Notes: generated by a model from the letters alone, not told the origin. A stretch of 64,000 nt of DNA from Streptomyces sp. NBRC 110028 (GCF_001417735.1 NZ_BBUZ01000036.1:1-64000); one strand, 5' to 3'. Positions 53,077-61,050 are shown, counted from the stretch's first letter. Translations and numbers: made by a program.

Positions 53077-53733
53077 ATGAGCGCCCGTACCGCCCCCGAG
53101 GACGCGTACACCGCCGAGCCCTTCGTGCCCGGAGGGCCCGGCGCCGGTCTGGACGCGCTCCGGGAGGCGGCCGCCGGATGCCGCGGCTGTCCGCTGCACC
53201 GCGAGGCCACCCAGACCGTGTTCGGCGCGGGCGCCCCGGACGCCCGTGTCCTCCTCGTCGGCGAGCAGCCCGGCGACCAGGAGGACCGGCAGGGCAAGCC
53301 GTTCGTCGGGCCCGCGGGCAGGGTGCTGACCCGGGCGCTGGACGAGGCCGGGGTGGAGCCGGACGAGACGTACATCACGAACGCCGTCAAGCACTTCACG
53401 TTCACGGTCGTCCCCGAGCGCGGCAAGCGGCGCATCCACAAACCGCCCAGCCTGCGCGAGATGACCGCCTGCCGCCCCTGGCTGGTCGCGGAGGTGGCGG
53501 CGATCGACCCCGAGATGATCGTGGCGCTCGGCGCGACCGCCGGGAAGGCACTGCTGGGGTCGTCGTTCCGGGTGACCGAGCAGCGCGGGACGCTGCTGCC
53601 GTGCCCCGCGCTGGACGACCACGAGATGGTCGCCACGATCCACCCGTCCGCCGTGCTGCGGGCCGACGACCGCGAGGCCGTCTACCGGGGGCTGGTGTCG
53701 GACCTGCGGGTCGTGGCGGAGGCCCTGGGCTGA
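53077..53733 (+). CDS. udgX: UdgX-family uracil-DNA glycosylase
   Basis: A 218-aa uracil-DNA glycosylase of the UdgX type. The active-site loop GEQPGDQED is at 62-70. The UdgX-specific KRRIH insertion carries the His that becomes covalently joined to uracil (here His118). Four Cys (CRGCP at 35-38, TACRPW and LPCPAL) fit the iron-sulfur cluster. The motif marks the enzyme as a covalent uracil-DNA binder, unusual among glycosylases. ATG 53077. It is monocistronic, upstream of a tandem 13-bp repeat. Confidence 0.93.
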   Translation: MSARTAPEDAYTAEPFVPGGPGAGLDALREAAAGCRGCPLHREATQTVFGAGAPDARVLLVGEQPGDQEDRQGKPFVGPAGRVLTRALDEAGVEPDETYITNAVKHFTFTVVPERGKRRIHKPPSLREMTACRPWLVAEVAAIDPEMIVALGATAGKALLGSSFRVTEQRGTLLPCPALDDHEMVATIHPSAVLRADDREAVYRGLVSDLRVVAEALG

Positions 53734-53746
53734 GGGCCATAGCCGG

Positions 53747-53798
53747 GCTCCTGCGCCAAGCTCCTGCGCCAAGCTCCTGCGCCGGGCTCCTGCGCCGG
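53747..53798 (+). repeat. Four tandem 13-bp repeats
   Basis: Units of GCTCCTGCGCC plus AA or GG: two ending AA (53747-53772) and two ending GG (53773-53798). They lie 13 bp after the udgX stop and 45 bp before the GNAT gene. A copy-number variable site is likely. Confidence 0.85.
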
Positions 53799-53842
53799 GC
53801 CGGGGGCCTGGCCCGGGCATCTGCTCGGATATCGTCGTCCGC

Positions 53843-54367
53843 ATGCCGCTGACGTTCGACCTCGACCCCGAGACCACCCCTGAGCTGCTCGACTCGATCC
53901 GTACGCTCTGGGCCGACGTCTCGAACGCGGGCGGGGCGGTCGGCTTCGTACCGCCGGTGACCACGGAGGACGTACGGCCCGAGCTGATCAAGCACCTGAC
54001 CGCGATGGCCGAGGGGCGCACCCGGCTGCTCGTCGGCCGGGACGAGAGCGGCGCGGCGGCCGCGACCGCCTTCTTCACCCTCAACACCCACCGGCTGATG
54101 CGGCACTGGTGCTGGCTCTACAGCGTGATGGTGCACCCCTCCCACCAGGGCAAGGGTTACGGCCGCGACCTGATGGCCGCCGTCGAGGAGGCCGCGCGCG
54201 GGATGGACGGCATCCGGGGGATACGGCTCACCTGCCGGGGCGGCACCGGGGTGGACCGGTTCTACGCCGGATGCGGCTACAAGGAGGTCGGCCGGGTGCC
54301 GGGGGCGATCAAGGTCGCGGACGACGATTTCCGCGACGACATCACCATGTGGCTGCCGCTGATCTGA
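53843..54367 (+). CDS. GNAT-family N-acetyltransferase
   Basis: A 174-aa acetyltransferase. The acetyl-CoA motif A is VMVHPSHQGKGYGRDLMAAV (near 94-113, Q-x2-G-x-G), and the C-terminal strand has DRFYAGCGYKEVG. Such enzymes acetylate small amines, antibiotics or protein ends; no substrate can be deduced. ATG 53843. Confidence 0.88.
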   Translation: MPLTFDLDPETTPELLDSIRTLWADVSNAGGAVGFVPPVTTEDVRPELIKHLTAMAEGRTRLLVGRDESGAAAATAFFTLNTHRLMRHWCWLYSVMVHPSHQGKGYGRDLMAAVEEAARGMDGIRGIRLTCRGGTGVDRFYAGCGYKEVGRVPGAIKVADDDFRDDITMWLPLI

Positions 54368-54457
54368 GCGCGCCGAACCGGCTACCGCTGAATTGATCAG
54401 AAACCGGACGTGATTCACTGGGAGGGCAGGAACTTCCAGCAGAAAGAGGACCCCGCC

Positions 54458-54781
54458 GTGTCTCTCAAGCCGAGCGCCACGTTCCGCTACACCAGCATGC
54501 GCCTGGGGATCTTCGCCGGTTGCTTTCTGATCATGTGGGGCCTGGTCTACTTCCGCGTGGTCCCCGCCGGCCTCGGCGCCTCCAACCTGTTCTGGGTCGT
54601 CCTGCTCGCGCTGGTCGTGTCCGCCCCGCTCAGCTTCGTCCTGCTGCGCAAGCAGCGCGAGGCCATGGCGGTGCAGGTCGCCGAGCGCGTGGACCGGGCC
54701 AAGGAGCGGCTGGCGGCGAGCCAGAGCCAGGAGGACGGCGCGCAGGACGGCGCACAGGCCGGCGCGCGCAACAGCGCGTAG
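54458..54781 (+). CDS. DUF4229 membrane protein
   Basis: A 107-aa protein with two hydrophobic helices (about 14-33 and 42-58) and a charged helical tail ending GARNSA. GTG 54458 has AAAGAGGA 7 bases upstream; a longer frame from 54410 is unsupported. DUF4229 proteins are widespread in actinobacteria and of unknown function. A strong hairpin follows the gene. Confidence 0.85.
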   Translation: MSLKPSATFRYTSMRLGIFAGCFLIMWGLVYFRVVPAGLGASNLFWVVLLALVVSAPLSFVLLRKQREAMAVQVAERVDRAKERLAASQSQEDGAQDGAQAGARNSA

Positions 54782-54822
54782 GACGGCGTGTAAGGCTCCT
54801 CACACCCCGCACAGGTTTCCGG

Positions 54823-54858
54823 CGCCCCCTGGGCCAGCAGCCGCTGGCCCAGGGGGCG
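54823..54858 (+). terminator. Intrinsic terminator after the DUF4229 gene
   Basis: Perfect 16-bp stem (54823-54838 with 54843-54858) and 4-base loop, 41 bp after the stop codon. Confidence 0.8.
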
Positions 54859-54917
54859 TTGAGCTGTTTCCGGCCACCTCGGCGGGTCCCTGGCCGGTCC
54901 GATACATCAAAGATTTT

Positions 54918-54949
54918 CTTTGGGTTCCCCAAAGACGCGGTGTTAATGT
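54918..54949 (+). promoter_or_regulatory. Promoter and palindrome for the leader peptide-symporter unit
   Basis: A 17-bp inverted repeat CTTTGGG-TTC-CCCAAAG (54918-54934) overlaps a -35-like TTGGGT (54920-54925). A -10-like TAATGT lies at 54944-54949, with an 18-base spacer. Transcription would begin close to 54956, directly at the ATG of the leader peptide, so a leaderless uORF is possible. Confidence 0.45.
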
Positions 54950-54956
54950 ATTTGCC

Positions 54957-55061
54957 ATGAAGACAGCAGCCGCGCCCCGTAACGCAGCGAGCGTTCCGCT
55001 CGTGGCGCGCCTGCACATCGATCTTTGCCGCTGCCGGTCCGCGGCCTGTCAACGCCGCTGA
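54957..55061 (+). CDS. Cys-rich leader peptide upstream of the symporter
   Basis: A 34-aa peptide, ATG 54957 to TGA 55061. It contains the typical actinobacterial leader motif LVARLHIDLCRCRSAAC (Cys24, Cys26, Cys31), shared with putative leader peptides ahead of sulfur-assimilation and cysteine genes. Such peptides stall ribosomes when Cys-tRNA is scarce and so change expression of the next gene. Here the following gene is a DAACS symporter, 83 bp downstream. No ribosome site precedes the ATG, consistent with a leaderless start. Confidence 0.7.
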   Translation: MKTAAAPRNAASVPLVARLHIDLCRCRSAACQRR

Positions 55062-55143
55062 CCCCTCTCGTACAGCGGCCGGAGATCCCGTACGGACTCC
55101 TGGCTTTTTCTCGCCCTTCGTTACCTCCCCCGGAGTGTGTCCG

Positions 55144-56478
55144 TTGTCGTCCCTCCCCGAGACGTCCGGCCGGACGTCGTCCTTCCGCCTGCCCAAGGTG
55201 CCGTTCTGGGCGCAGATCCTGCTGGGTCTCGTCCTCGGCGTGGCGCTCGGCTGGGTCGCCCGCACCGGCGACGTCGGCTGGCTGGTCACCACGCTCGACA
55301 AGATCGGCTCGATCTTCGTCCAGTTGCTGAAGCTCGCCGTCGCCCCGCTGGTCTTCTTCGCGATCCTGATATCGATCACGAACCTGCGGAACGTCAGCAA
55401 CGCCGCCCGGCTGGCCACCCGCACGCTGCTGTGGTTCATGGCCACCTCGCTCATCGCGGTCGCCATCGGCCTGGCCATCGGCCTGCTCACCAACCCGGGC
55501 GCGGGCACCGGCCTGACCGCGAAGGACGGCGCCAAGCCGGACCACGCCGGGTCCTGGCTGGACTTCCTCACGGGCATCGTGCCGACGGACGTCATCACGC
55601 CCTTCACCGAGCTGAACGTCCTGCAGATCGTCTTCATGGCCGCCGTCGCGGGCGTCGCCGCCCTGCGGCTCGGCGAGAAGGCGCAGCCGATCCTCACCCT
55701 GAGCCAGTCGGTGCTGGAGCTGCTGCAGAAGGCCCTGTGGTGGGTCATCCGCCTCGCCCCGCTGGGCAGCCTGGGGCTCATCGGCTCCGCCATCGCCGAG
55801 TACGGCTGGAACCTCATCAGCAAGTACGCGACCTTCACCGCCGACGTCTACATCGGCTGCGCGCTGGTGATGTTCGGCGTCTACCCGCTGCTGCTGGCGA
55901 CCGTCGCCAAGGTCAGCCCGCTGAGCTTCTTCAAGGGTGCCTGGCCCGCGATCCAGCTGGCCTTCGTCTCCCGTTCCTCGGTCGGCACCATGCCGCTCAC
56001 CCAGAAGGTCACCGAACGCCTGGGCGTGCCCAAGGAGTACGCGTCCTTCGCGGTGCCCTTCGGCTCGACCACCAAGATGGACGGCTGCGCCTCCATCTAC
56101 CCCGCGCTCGCGGCGATCTTCATCGCCGAGATCTTCGGTGTGCACCTCGGCGTCGGTGACTACCTGCTGATCGCCTTCGTCTCGGTCATCGGCTCCGCCG
56201 CCACGGCCGGTCTCACGGGTGCGACGGTCATGCTCACCCTGACCCTCTCCACCCTCGGCCTCCCGCTGGAGGGCGTCGGCCTGCTGATGGCGATCGACCC
56301 GGTCCTGGACATGATGCGGACGGCCACCAATGTCGCCGGACAGGCCCTGGTGCCGGTCGTGGTCTCGGCCCGCGAGAAGATCCTCGACCGCGACGCCTAC
56401 ACCCACGCCACCTCCTCGCCCCTGGACGACCGCGACGAGACGGCCGCTGAGCCGGAGCGTCAGCTGGCCACCGCGTAG
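55144..56478 (+). CDS. Dicarboxylate/amino acid:cation symporter (DAACS), possibly cystine uptake
   Basis: A 444-aa transporter. The TTG start at 55144 has GGAG 8 bases upstream (the earlier GTG 55135 overlaps the GGAG). Family motifs: VFFAILISITNLRN near 75, SRSSVGTMPLTQKV near 280, the Gly/Ser-rich PFGSTTKMDGCA and ATAGLTGATVML. The DAACS family contains glutamate, dicarboxylate and cystine (TcyP) carriers. The Cys leader peptide upstream favours cystine or a sulfur amino acid, as inference. A strong terminator follows. Confidence 0.9.
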   Translation: MSSLPETSGRTSSFRLPKVPFWAQILLGLVLGVALGWVARTGDVGWLVTTLDKIGSIFVQLLKLAVAPLVFFAILISITNLRNVSNAARLATRTLLWFMATSLIAVAIGLAIGLLTNPGAGTGLTAKDGAKPDHAGSWLDFLTGIVPTDVITPFTELNVLQIVFMAAVAGVAALRLGEKAQPILTLSQSVLELLQKALWWVIRLAPLGSLGLIGSAIAEYGWNLISKYATFTADVYIGCALVMFGVYPLLLATVAKVSPLSFFKGAWPAIQLAFVSRSSVGTMPLTQKVTERLGVPKEYASFAVPFGSTTKMDGCASIYPALAAIFIAEIFGVHLGVGDYLLIAFVSVIGSAATAGLTGATVMLTLTLSTLGLPLEGVGLLMAIDPVLDMMRTATNVAGQALVPVVVSAREKILDRDAYTHATSSPLDDRDETAAEPERQLATA

Positions 56479-56490
56479 TTGTTCACGTCT

Positions 56491-56531
56491 GTGCCCCCGT
56501 GACCTCAATGAGGTCACGGGGGCACTTTTTT
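56491..56531 (+). terminator. Rho-independent terminator of the symporter
   Basis: Perfect 16-bp stem (56491-56506 with 56510-56525), 3-base loop and a run of six T (56526-56531). It is the clearest intrinsic terminator in the window. Confidence 0.93.
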
Positions 56532-56639
56532 GATCAGAGATTGCTGCATCACTGTCAGTTCCTTTCAGGGTATGTGTTATTGAGTGTTACGGCGCTAATA
56601 TGTGCTTCGTGTACATGCGGTCGTAACGGGGGAACACGC

Positions 56640-57221
56640 ATGCCTGACACCACGGCGGGGAAATCCCTGCGCTCCGCGCGCGACTTGATCGAAAAAGCGA
56701 TCCGGGAGATGGCGGACAAGGCCGTCCTGTCGAAACCGGGTACCGATCGGGGCGTGGTCGGCAAAATCGCGCTCCGCCACATCCTGAAGATGATCGATGT
56801 CGTGATCGCGGCCCTGGAGGCCCCGCCGGAGTCCGACTCGATCGTCGTGTACGGGATCCTCGCCGAGGAGTGCGAGCCCGTTCTGGGGCTGCCGTCGAGC
56901 GATGTCTTCGGCGCGCTGGTGGAGCTGTGCGGCGAGCCGCACGGGGCGATCATCCGGCCGGAGCTGCCCCGGGCGAAGCGGTCGGTGATCGAGACGATCC
57001 GCCGGGAGATCGTCGCGGTGACCGTCGAATACCGGGCCCGGCCCGGGGGCACGGGGGTACGGATCATCGAGATGCTGTACGGCGCCGACCGGCGGAAGGT
57101 GCGGCGCAAGCGCATCAAGCAGGAGATCGACTGGGGCGACATTCCCGAGGAAGTGCGCGCGCGGATCATTCGTGACGGCGACGAGGGCGTCACCCTGAGC
57201 CTTCCGCTGGGGAGCGCCTGA
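56640..57221 (+). CDS. Cassette protein A: unrecognised soluble protein with WGDIP motif
   Basis: A 193-aa soluble protein, ATG 56640 with GGGGGAA upstream. It has an N-terminal helical part (KSLRSARDLIEKAIREMADK) and no signal peptide or membrane segment. Near the C-terminus W165 begins WGDIPEEVRARII, 28 residues before the end. The next two proteins of the operon carry the same type of motif at nearly the same distance from their C-termini. Family not recognised. The stop codon overlaps the next ATG by one base, so the two are coupled. Confidence 0.7.
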   Translation: MPDTTAGKSLRSARDLIEKAIREMADKAVLSKPGTDRGVVGKIALRHILKMIDVVIAALEAPPESDSIVVYGILAEECEPVLGLPSSDVFGALVELCGEPHGAIIRPELPRAKRSVIETIRREIVAVTVEYRARPGGTGVRIIEMLYGADRRKVRRKRIKQEIDWGDIPEEVRARIIRDGDEGVTLSLPLGSA

Positions 57222-57673
57222 TGGCCTTCTTCATTCCGCTGATCATCATGGCCATCGGGCTGGCCATGTGGAACCGGATCATGGTCTGGGCCCGGGATCA
57301 GCTTTTCCCCTGGGTGGCCGAGCACATTCCCTGGATGTCCGACACGGTGAAGCTCGCGTTCACCGCGCTGGACAAGTACGCCACCGCGATCCGCGGAAAT
57401 GTGAAGGCGGCCTGGAAACAGCTGCGGTCCTATCTGCTCGAACAGGTCATCGAGTTCGAGAAGGGGATGGCCCCGAATACCTATGTCCGGCGCATGACCG
57501 CGCTGATGAAGAACCAGCTGCGCGGTGACGCGCCGGTCAAGCGGATCGTGGTCGAGGAGGACGTCGCCTGGGACGACCTTCCCGAGAAATACCGTCAGTC
57601 GCTGCTGGCGGGCGACGGGCGGGGTTATCGCATGGACGTGACCAGGATGCGCGACCAGGAACTCGAAGAATGA
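57221..57673 (+). CDS. Cassette protein B: small membrane-anchored protein with WDDLP motif
   Basis: A 150-aa protein with an N-terminal membrane helix (about 3-17, FFIPLIIMAIGLAMW) followed by a charged helical region (ALDKYATAIRGNVKAAW). The motif WDDLPEKYRQSLL starts at Trp117, 33 residues from the C-terminus. It shares with its neighbours a preceding acidic Glu/Asp-rich strand (RIVVEEDVA). Unknown family. Overlaps both the upstream and downstream genes by 1-4 bases. Confidence 0.7.
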   Translation: MAFFIPLIIMAIGLAMWNRIMVWARDQLFPWVAEHIPWMSDTVKLAFTALDKYATAIRGNVKAAWKQLRSYLLEQVIEFEKGMAPNTYVRRMTALMKNQLRGDAPVKRIVVEEDVAWDDLPEKYRQSLLAGDGRGYRMDVTRMRDQELEE

Positions 57674-58137
57674 TCCGCACAGAAAGAAACAGGCAGATGT
57701 CGCTGTGGTGGTGGACGGGCGTCGGCGTCGTGGTGGTGGCCGCGGCCCTGGTCGTGTCGCGGCGGTGGCCGCGGCCCGCCGGGCGGGCGCGGGGCGGCCG
57801 GCTCACCGCCGTCGTGCTGGACGCCCTGGCCGAGGAGTGGGCGGCGCGCATGGACGCGCGCCCCGATGACATCCGGGCCGCCGTTCTCGGCTCCGGATTC
57901 GCCGGGCTGTACGCCCGGCTCGTATCGGAAGTGCGCGGGGTGGAGGTCGTGTTCATCAGGCCCGCGACCGGGCGGGCGGACGCGCATACCATCGTCCGCT
58001 GCGCCTTCGGCAATCCCCATAGCGCCCTGGTGACCGAGACCGTCACCGGCTGGGACGACATTCCCGACGATGTCCGCGCGGAGTTCATCCGCCAGGAAGT
58101 CGACGAGGTCAGCCGCCGCTGGACCATGGCGGGCTGA
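57670..58137 (+). CDS. Cassette protein C: small membrane-anchored protein with WDDIP motif
   Basis: A 155-aa protein with one hydrophobic helix (about 12-29, WWWTGVGVVVVAAALVVS) and a basic stop-transfer stretch. The rest is a soluble alpha/beta region (LDALAEEWAARMD, VVFIRPATGR) followed by GWDDIPDDVRAEFI from Trp128, 27 residues from the end. The ATG overlaps protein B's stop as ATGA. Unknown family; the motif links it to A and B. Confidence 0.7.
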   Translation: MIRTERNRQMSLWWWTGVGVVVVAAALVVSRRWPRPAGRARGGRLTAVVLDALAEEWAARMDARPDDIRAAVLGSGFAGLYARLVSEVRGVEVVFIRPATGRADAHTIVRCAFGNPHSALVTETVTGWDDIPDDVRAEFIRQEVDEVSRRWTMAG

Positions 58138-58162
58138 CATCCACTGATACGGGGGGCAGTGA

Positions 58163-59197
58163 ATGGACGAGGGACGCAATTCGGTGCCGCCGCGCTGGAC
58201 GTTCACCGATGTGCGTGGCGGCGCGGCCAGGACGACGGCTGCGACGGTGACCGCGGAAGCCGGACCCGCCGAACGCGGCGGGGAATCGCCGGAGCCGGGG
58301 TCGCCGGAGGCGGTCGGCTTCCGGGTGGAACAGCCCGTGCGGACCTTCGGCGATCTCGTTCTCGCCGAGGTGGTGCGCCGGCGCGTCGACACCGCGCTGA
58401 ACCTGGTCGCGCACCGGGACGTGCTGTTCGGGGAATGGAATCTGGCCGCGATCTCCCCGCACCGGGGCGGTGCGGTGGTGAGCCTGTACGGCCCGCCCGG
58501 TACGGGGAAGCCCGCGTGCGCGGAGGCCATCGCGCACCGGCTCGGCCGTCCGTATCTGCGGGTCGGTTATGCGCAGATCGAATCCCGGTACGTCGGGGAG
58601 ACGCCGAAGAACATCGTGCGCTGTTTCGCCGAGGCCCGCCGGAGCGATGCCGTGCTCATCTTCGACGAGGCGGACTCCATTCTCGGGCGGCGGCTGAGCC
58701 GGGTCACCCAGAGCGCCGACCACAGCGTCAATGTGTCCCGCTCGGTGATGCTCACCGAACTGGACCATTTCGACGGTGTCGTCGTCTTCACGACGAACTT
58801 CCCGGAAAACTACGATGCGGCGTTCGTCCGGCGGATCCTGGCGCATATCCGGCTGGAACTCCCCGACCTCGCCGCACGGCGCGATCTGTGGACGAGACTC
58901 CTCCCGAAGGAACTCCCGCTGCATCCCGAGGTCACCGCCGACATCCTGGCGGCGGAATCGGAGGGCATGGCCGGCGGCGACATCGTCAACGTCGTCATGG
59001 GCGCCGCCGCGGCGGCCGTCGCCCGGCGCGGAGAGCGGCGCGTGGTCGAACTCGCCGATCTGCGCGGCGAACTGGCCGCCACGGCCCAGGCGCGGCGCGA
59101 GGTCGGGAACCCGCCCGCGTCGCCGCGCCTGGTGGCCTGGGAGGACGCGCCCCGGTCCGGCTCAGGGGCGGGCGAGGGCGGTGGCCAGAAGGGGTAG
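58163..59197 (+). CDS. AAA+ ATPase of the cassette, with unusual Walker A (GKP)
   Basis: A 344-aa single-domain AAA ATPase of the Cdc48/FtsH/proteasomal-ATPase class by motif style. After a disordered Ala/Gly/Pro-rich N-tail (1-55), Walker A reads GPPGTGKPA (110-118): the usual Ser/Thr after Lys116 is Pro117 (codon CCC, 58511-58513). Walker B is LIFDEAD (165-171), sensor 1 Asn212 in FTTNFPEN, and Arg223/224 are candidate Arg fingers. It is 25 bp after cassette protein C. The ATPase lacks a protease domain, so it may remodel or unfold the partner proteins, by inference. Its 3' end overlaps the convergent esterase by 36 bp. Confidence 0.82.
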   Translation: MDEGRNSVPPRWTFTDVRGGAARTTAATVTAEAGPAERGGESPEPGSPEAVGFRVEQPVRTFGDLVLAEVVRRRVDTALNLVAHRDVLFGEWNLAAISPHRGGAVVSLYGPPGTGKPACAEAIAHRLGRPYLRVGYAQIESRYVGETPKNIVRCFAEARRSDAVLIFDEADSILGRRLSRVTQSADHSVNVSRSVMLTELDHFDGVVVFTTNFPENYDAAFVRRILAHIRLELPDLAARRDLWTRLLPKELPLHPEVTADILAAESEGMAGGDIVNVVMGAAAAAVARRGERRVVELADLRGELAATAQARREVGNPPASPRLVAWEDAPRSGSGAGEGGGQKG

Positions 59198-60163
59198 CGC
59201 ACGGCCCAGTTCGCGCTCCCAGTACGGCCAGGTGTGGGTGCCGGGGCCGTAGAGGCGGGCGGTGAGGGCCAGGCCGTGGGCCCGGGCGCGGCGTACGTAG
59301 TCCTGGGCCATCAGCCCGAGGCCCTGTTCGAGGGTGTCGGCGGGACGGTCCGCGGGGTCCAGCGGCCCGGGGGTGCCGTCGCCGCAGGAGATGTACACCG
59401 GGTAGCCGCGGGGGAGCCGGGTGAGCTGGGTGTACGGGTCGTGGGCCGTCCACAGGGCGGACTGGGCGGTGGGGTCGCCCCACAGGTCGGTGGGGTCGGC
59501 CCCGTACCGCTGGACGATGCCCTGGACGCCGGCCGGGTCCCGCAGCGGGTGGACGACGCCGCTGAACGACGCGGCGGCGCGGAAGAGGCGGGGGTGGCGG
59601 GCCGCGTAGGACAGGGCGCCGAAGCCGCCCATGGACAGGCCCGCGATCGCCCGGCGGCCGTTGCCGCGCAGCGCGCGCTCCAGCAGCGGGCGCAGCTCGG
59701 CGAGGTGGAAGGTCTCCCAGGCGGGCGGGCCGAAGAAGCCGTCGTTCCACCAGTTCGAGTAGAACCCGGCGGGGCCGCCCTCCGGGGACACCACCAGGGC
59801 GGGGAGGGCCGCGGTCAGCCCCTCGACGTCGGTGTTGAGGGTCCAGGCCTGCCAGCCCGGGCCGGGGTCGCAGCAGCCGTGCAGGAGGTACAGGACCGGC
59901 CAGCGGTGGTGCGGCCTGCGGTCGTAGTCGCGGGGCAGCAGGACGCGGGCGTGGCCGTCGCGGGCGAGGGCGGGGGAGTCGATCGTCAGGTCGAGGACGC
60001 GTTCGCTGACGCGCTCGGCGGCGGTGATGCGCGCGCGGCCGGCGGCGGTGCCACGGGCGCGGTCGGCGGGCCGGGGCCGGGAGCGGGCCTCTGCGGGGGT
60101 GGGGAGCAGGGGCGCGGCGGCCAGTGCGGCGAGAGCGGCGGCGGCGCGGCGGCGGGAGGGCAT
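59162..60163 (-). CDS. Secreted esterase (antigen 85/esterase D-like alpha/beta hydrolase)
   Basis: A 333-aa exported hydrolase. The signal peptide starts PSRRRAAAALAALAAAP. Motifs: PVLYLLHGCCDPG near 91-103 and the nucleophile elbow GLSMGGFGA near 170. A His-containing ending GTHTWPYWERE near 315 completes the triad. AAGGAG precedes the ATG (60163). It resembles streptomycete and mycobacterial esterases of the FbpA/esterase D superfamily. It is convergent with the AAA gene. Confidence 0.88.
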   Translation of the reverse strand: MPSRRRAAAALAALAAAPLLPTPAEARSRPRPADRARGTAAGRARITAAERVSERVLDLTIDSPALARDGHARVLLPRDYDRRPHHRWPVLYLLHGCCDPGPGWQAWTLNTDVEGLTAALPALVVSPEGGPAGFYSNWWNDGFFGPPAWETFHLAELRPLLERALRGNGRRAIAGLSMGGFGALSYAARHPRLFRAAASFSGVVHPLRDPAGVQGIVQRYGADPTDLWGDPTAQSALWTAHDPYTQLTRLPRGYPVYISCGDGTPGPLDPADRPADTLEQGLGLMAQDYVRRARAHGLALTARLYGPGTHTWPYWERELGRALPLLATALARP

Positions 60164-60352
60164 CGTCCGTATCTCCTTCGCTTCGGTGCGTGCGGAGCTG
60201 AACGGGGCGTTGCGCGGGTGTTGTTGACACTGTGAAGGGGCCGGCGTGCCGTGACAAGAGTGGGGCGCCGACCACGTGATCTTCGTCCCGGTCCGCCGTA
60301 GGCTGATGGTCGTAAGAGTGTGCGGGGGCACTGTCGTAAGGGGGCGGTCCGC

Positions 60353-61003
60353 GTGGGCGGAGCGACGAGGAGCAAGCGCGTACCACGGGTGGTGCGGGAG
60401 CAGCAGATGCTGGACGCGGCGGTGCGGGCCTTCGCGCGGCGCGGTTACAGCCACGCCTCGATGGACGACATCGCCGAGCTGGCCGGGGTGTCGAAACCGC
60501 TGGTCTATCTGTACCTCAACTCCAAGGAAGAGCTGTTCGCCGCGTGTGTCCGGCGCGAGGCTGCGGCGCTGGTGGCCGCGGTGCGGGGCGCGGTCGAGCG
60601 GGGCGCCCCGGCGGACCGTCAGCTGTGGAGCGGGCTGAGCGGCTTCTTCGCGCACACCGCCCGCCACCCCGACGGATGGGCGCTGCTGCACGTCCAGGCG
60701 CGGACGCACGGGCACCCCTACGCGCACGAAGTGGCGGCGATGCGGGCGGAGATCGTGGCGTTCGTGACCCAGCTGATCGCGGCGGCGGCGCGGAGGGGCG
60801 CCCGGGAGCGGCGGCTGGTGGCCGCCGAGGTGTCCGGGCTCGCGCACGCGCTGGTCGGGGCGGCCGAGTCGCTGGCGGACTGGGCGGGCGAGGCGGCGGA
60901 CCGGGACGGTCCCTCGGCCCAGGAGGCGGCGGCCACCCTCATGAACTTCGCCTGGGCCGGGCTCGGGAACCTGCTGCGGGGTCAGGGCTGGTCGCCCGCC
61001 TAG
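60353..61003 (+). CDS. TetR/AcrR-family transcriptional regulator
   Basis: A 216-aa TetR-type repressor. The HTH lies near 18-60 (EQQMLDAAVRAFARRGYSHASMDDIAELAGVS, KPLVYLYLNSKEELF). GTG 60353 has GGGGG 8 bases upstream. It is divergent from the esterase gene, 189 bp away, so control of the esterase is likely but unproven. The ligand domain is Ala/Glu-rich and anonymous. Confidence 0.9.
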   Translation: MGGATRSKRVPRVVREQQMLDAAVRAFARRGYSHASMDDIAELAGVSKPLVYLYLNSKEELFAACVRREAAALVAAVRGAVERGAPADRQLWSGLSGFFAHTARHPDGWALLHVQARTHGHPYAHEVAAMRAEIVAFVTQLIAAAARRGARERRLVAAEVSGLAHALVGAAESLADWAGEAADRDGPSAQEAAATLMNFAWAGLGNLLRGQGWSPA

Positions 61004-61006
61004 GGG

Positions 61007-61050
61007 CTGTCCGGGCGGTCATCTGGCTCCGCACATGATCGCCCGGACAG
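61007..61050. repeat. Long imperfect inverted repeat after the TetR gene
   Basis: 16-bp arms (61007-61022 and 61035-61050) with one mismatch around a 12-base loop, 3 bp after the TetR stop. It may be a terminator. The outer sequence GGGGCTGTCCGGGCGGTCAT also resembles the ends of streptomycete IS elements, so an IS remnant is an alternative. Confidence 0.55.

Noticed and set aside
53747..53798. A CRISPR-like array.
   Set aside because: Thirteen-bp units without spacers and no cas genes: simple tandem repeat only.
56640..59197. Naming the four-gene cassette as a phage-defence or contractile-injection system.
   Set aside because: An AAA+ ATPase plus small proteins is not enough. No nuclease, sheath, tube or toxin gene is present, so no function was assigned.
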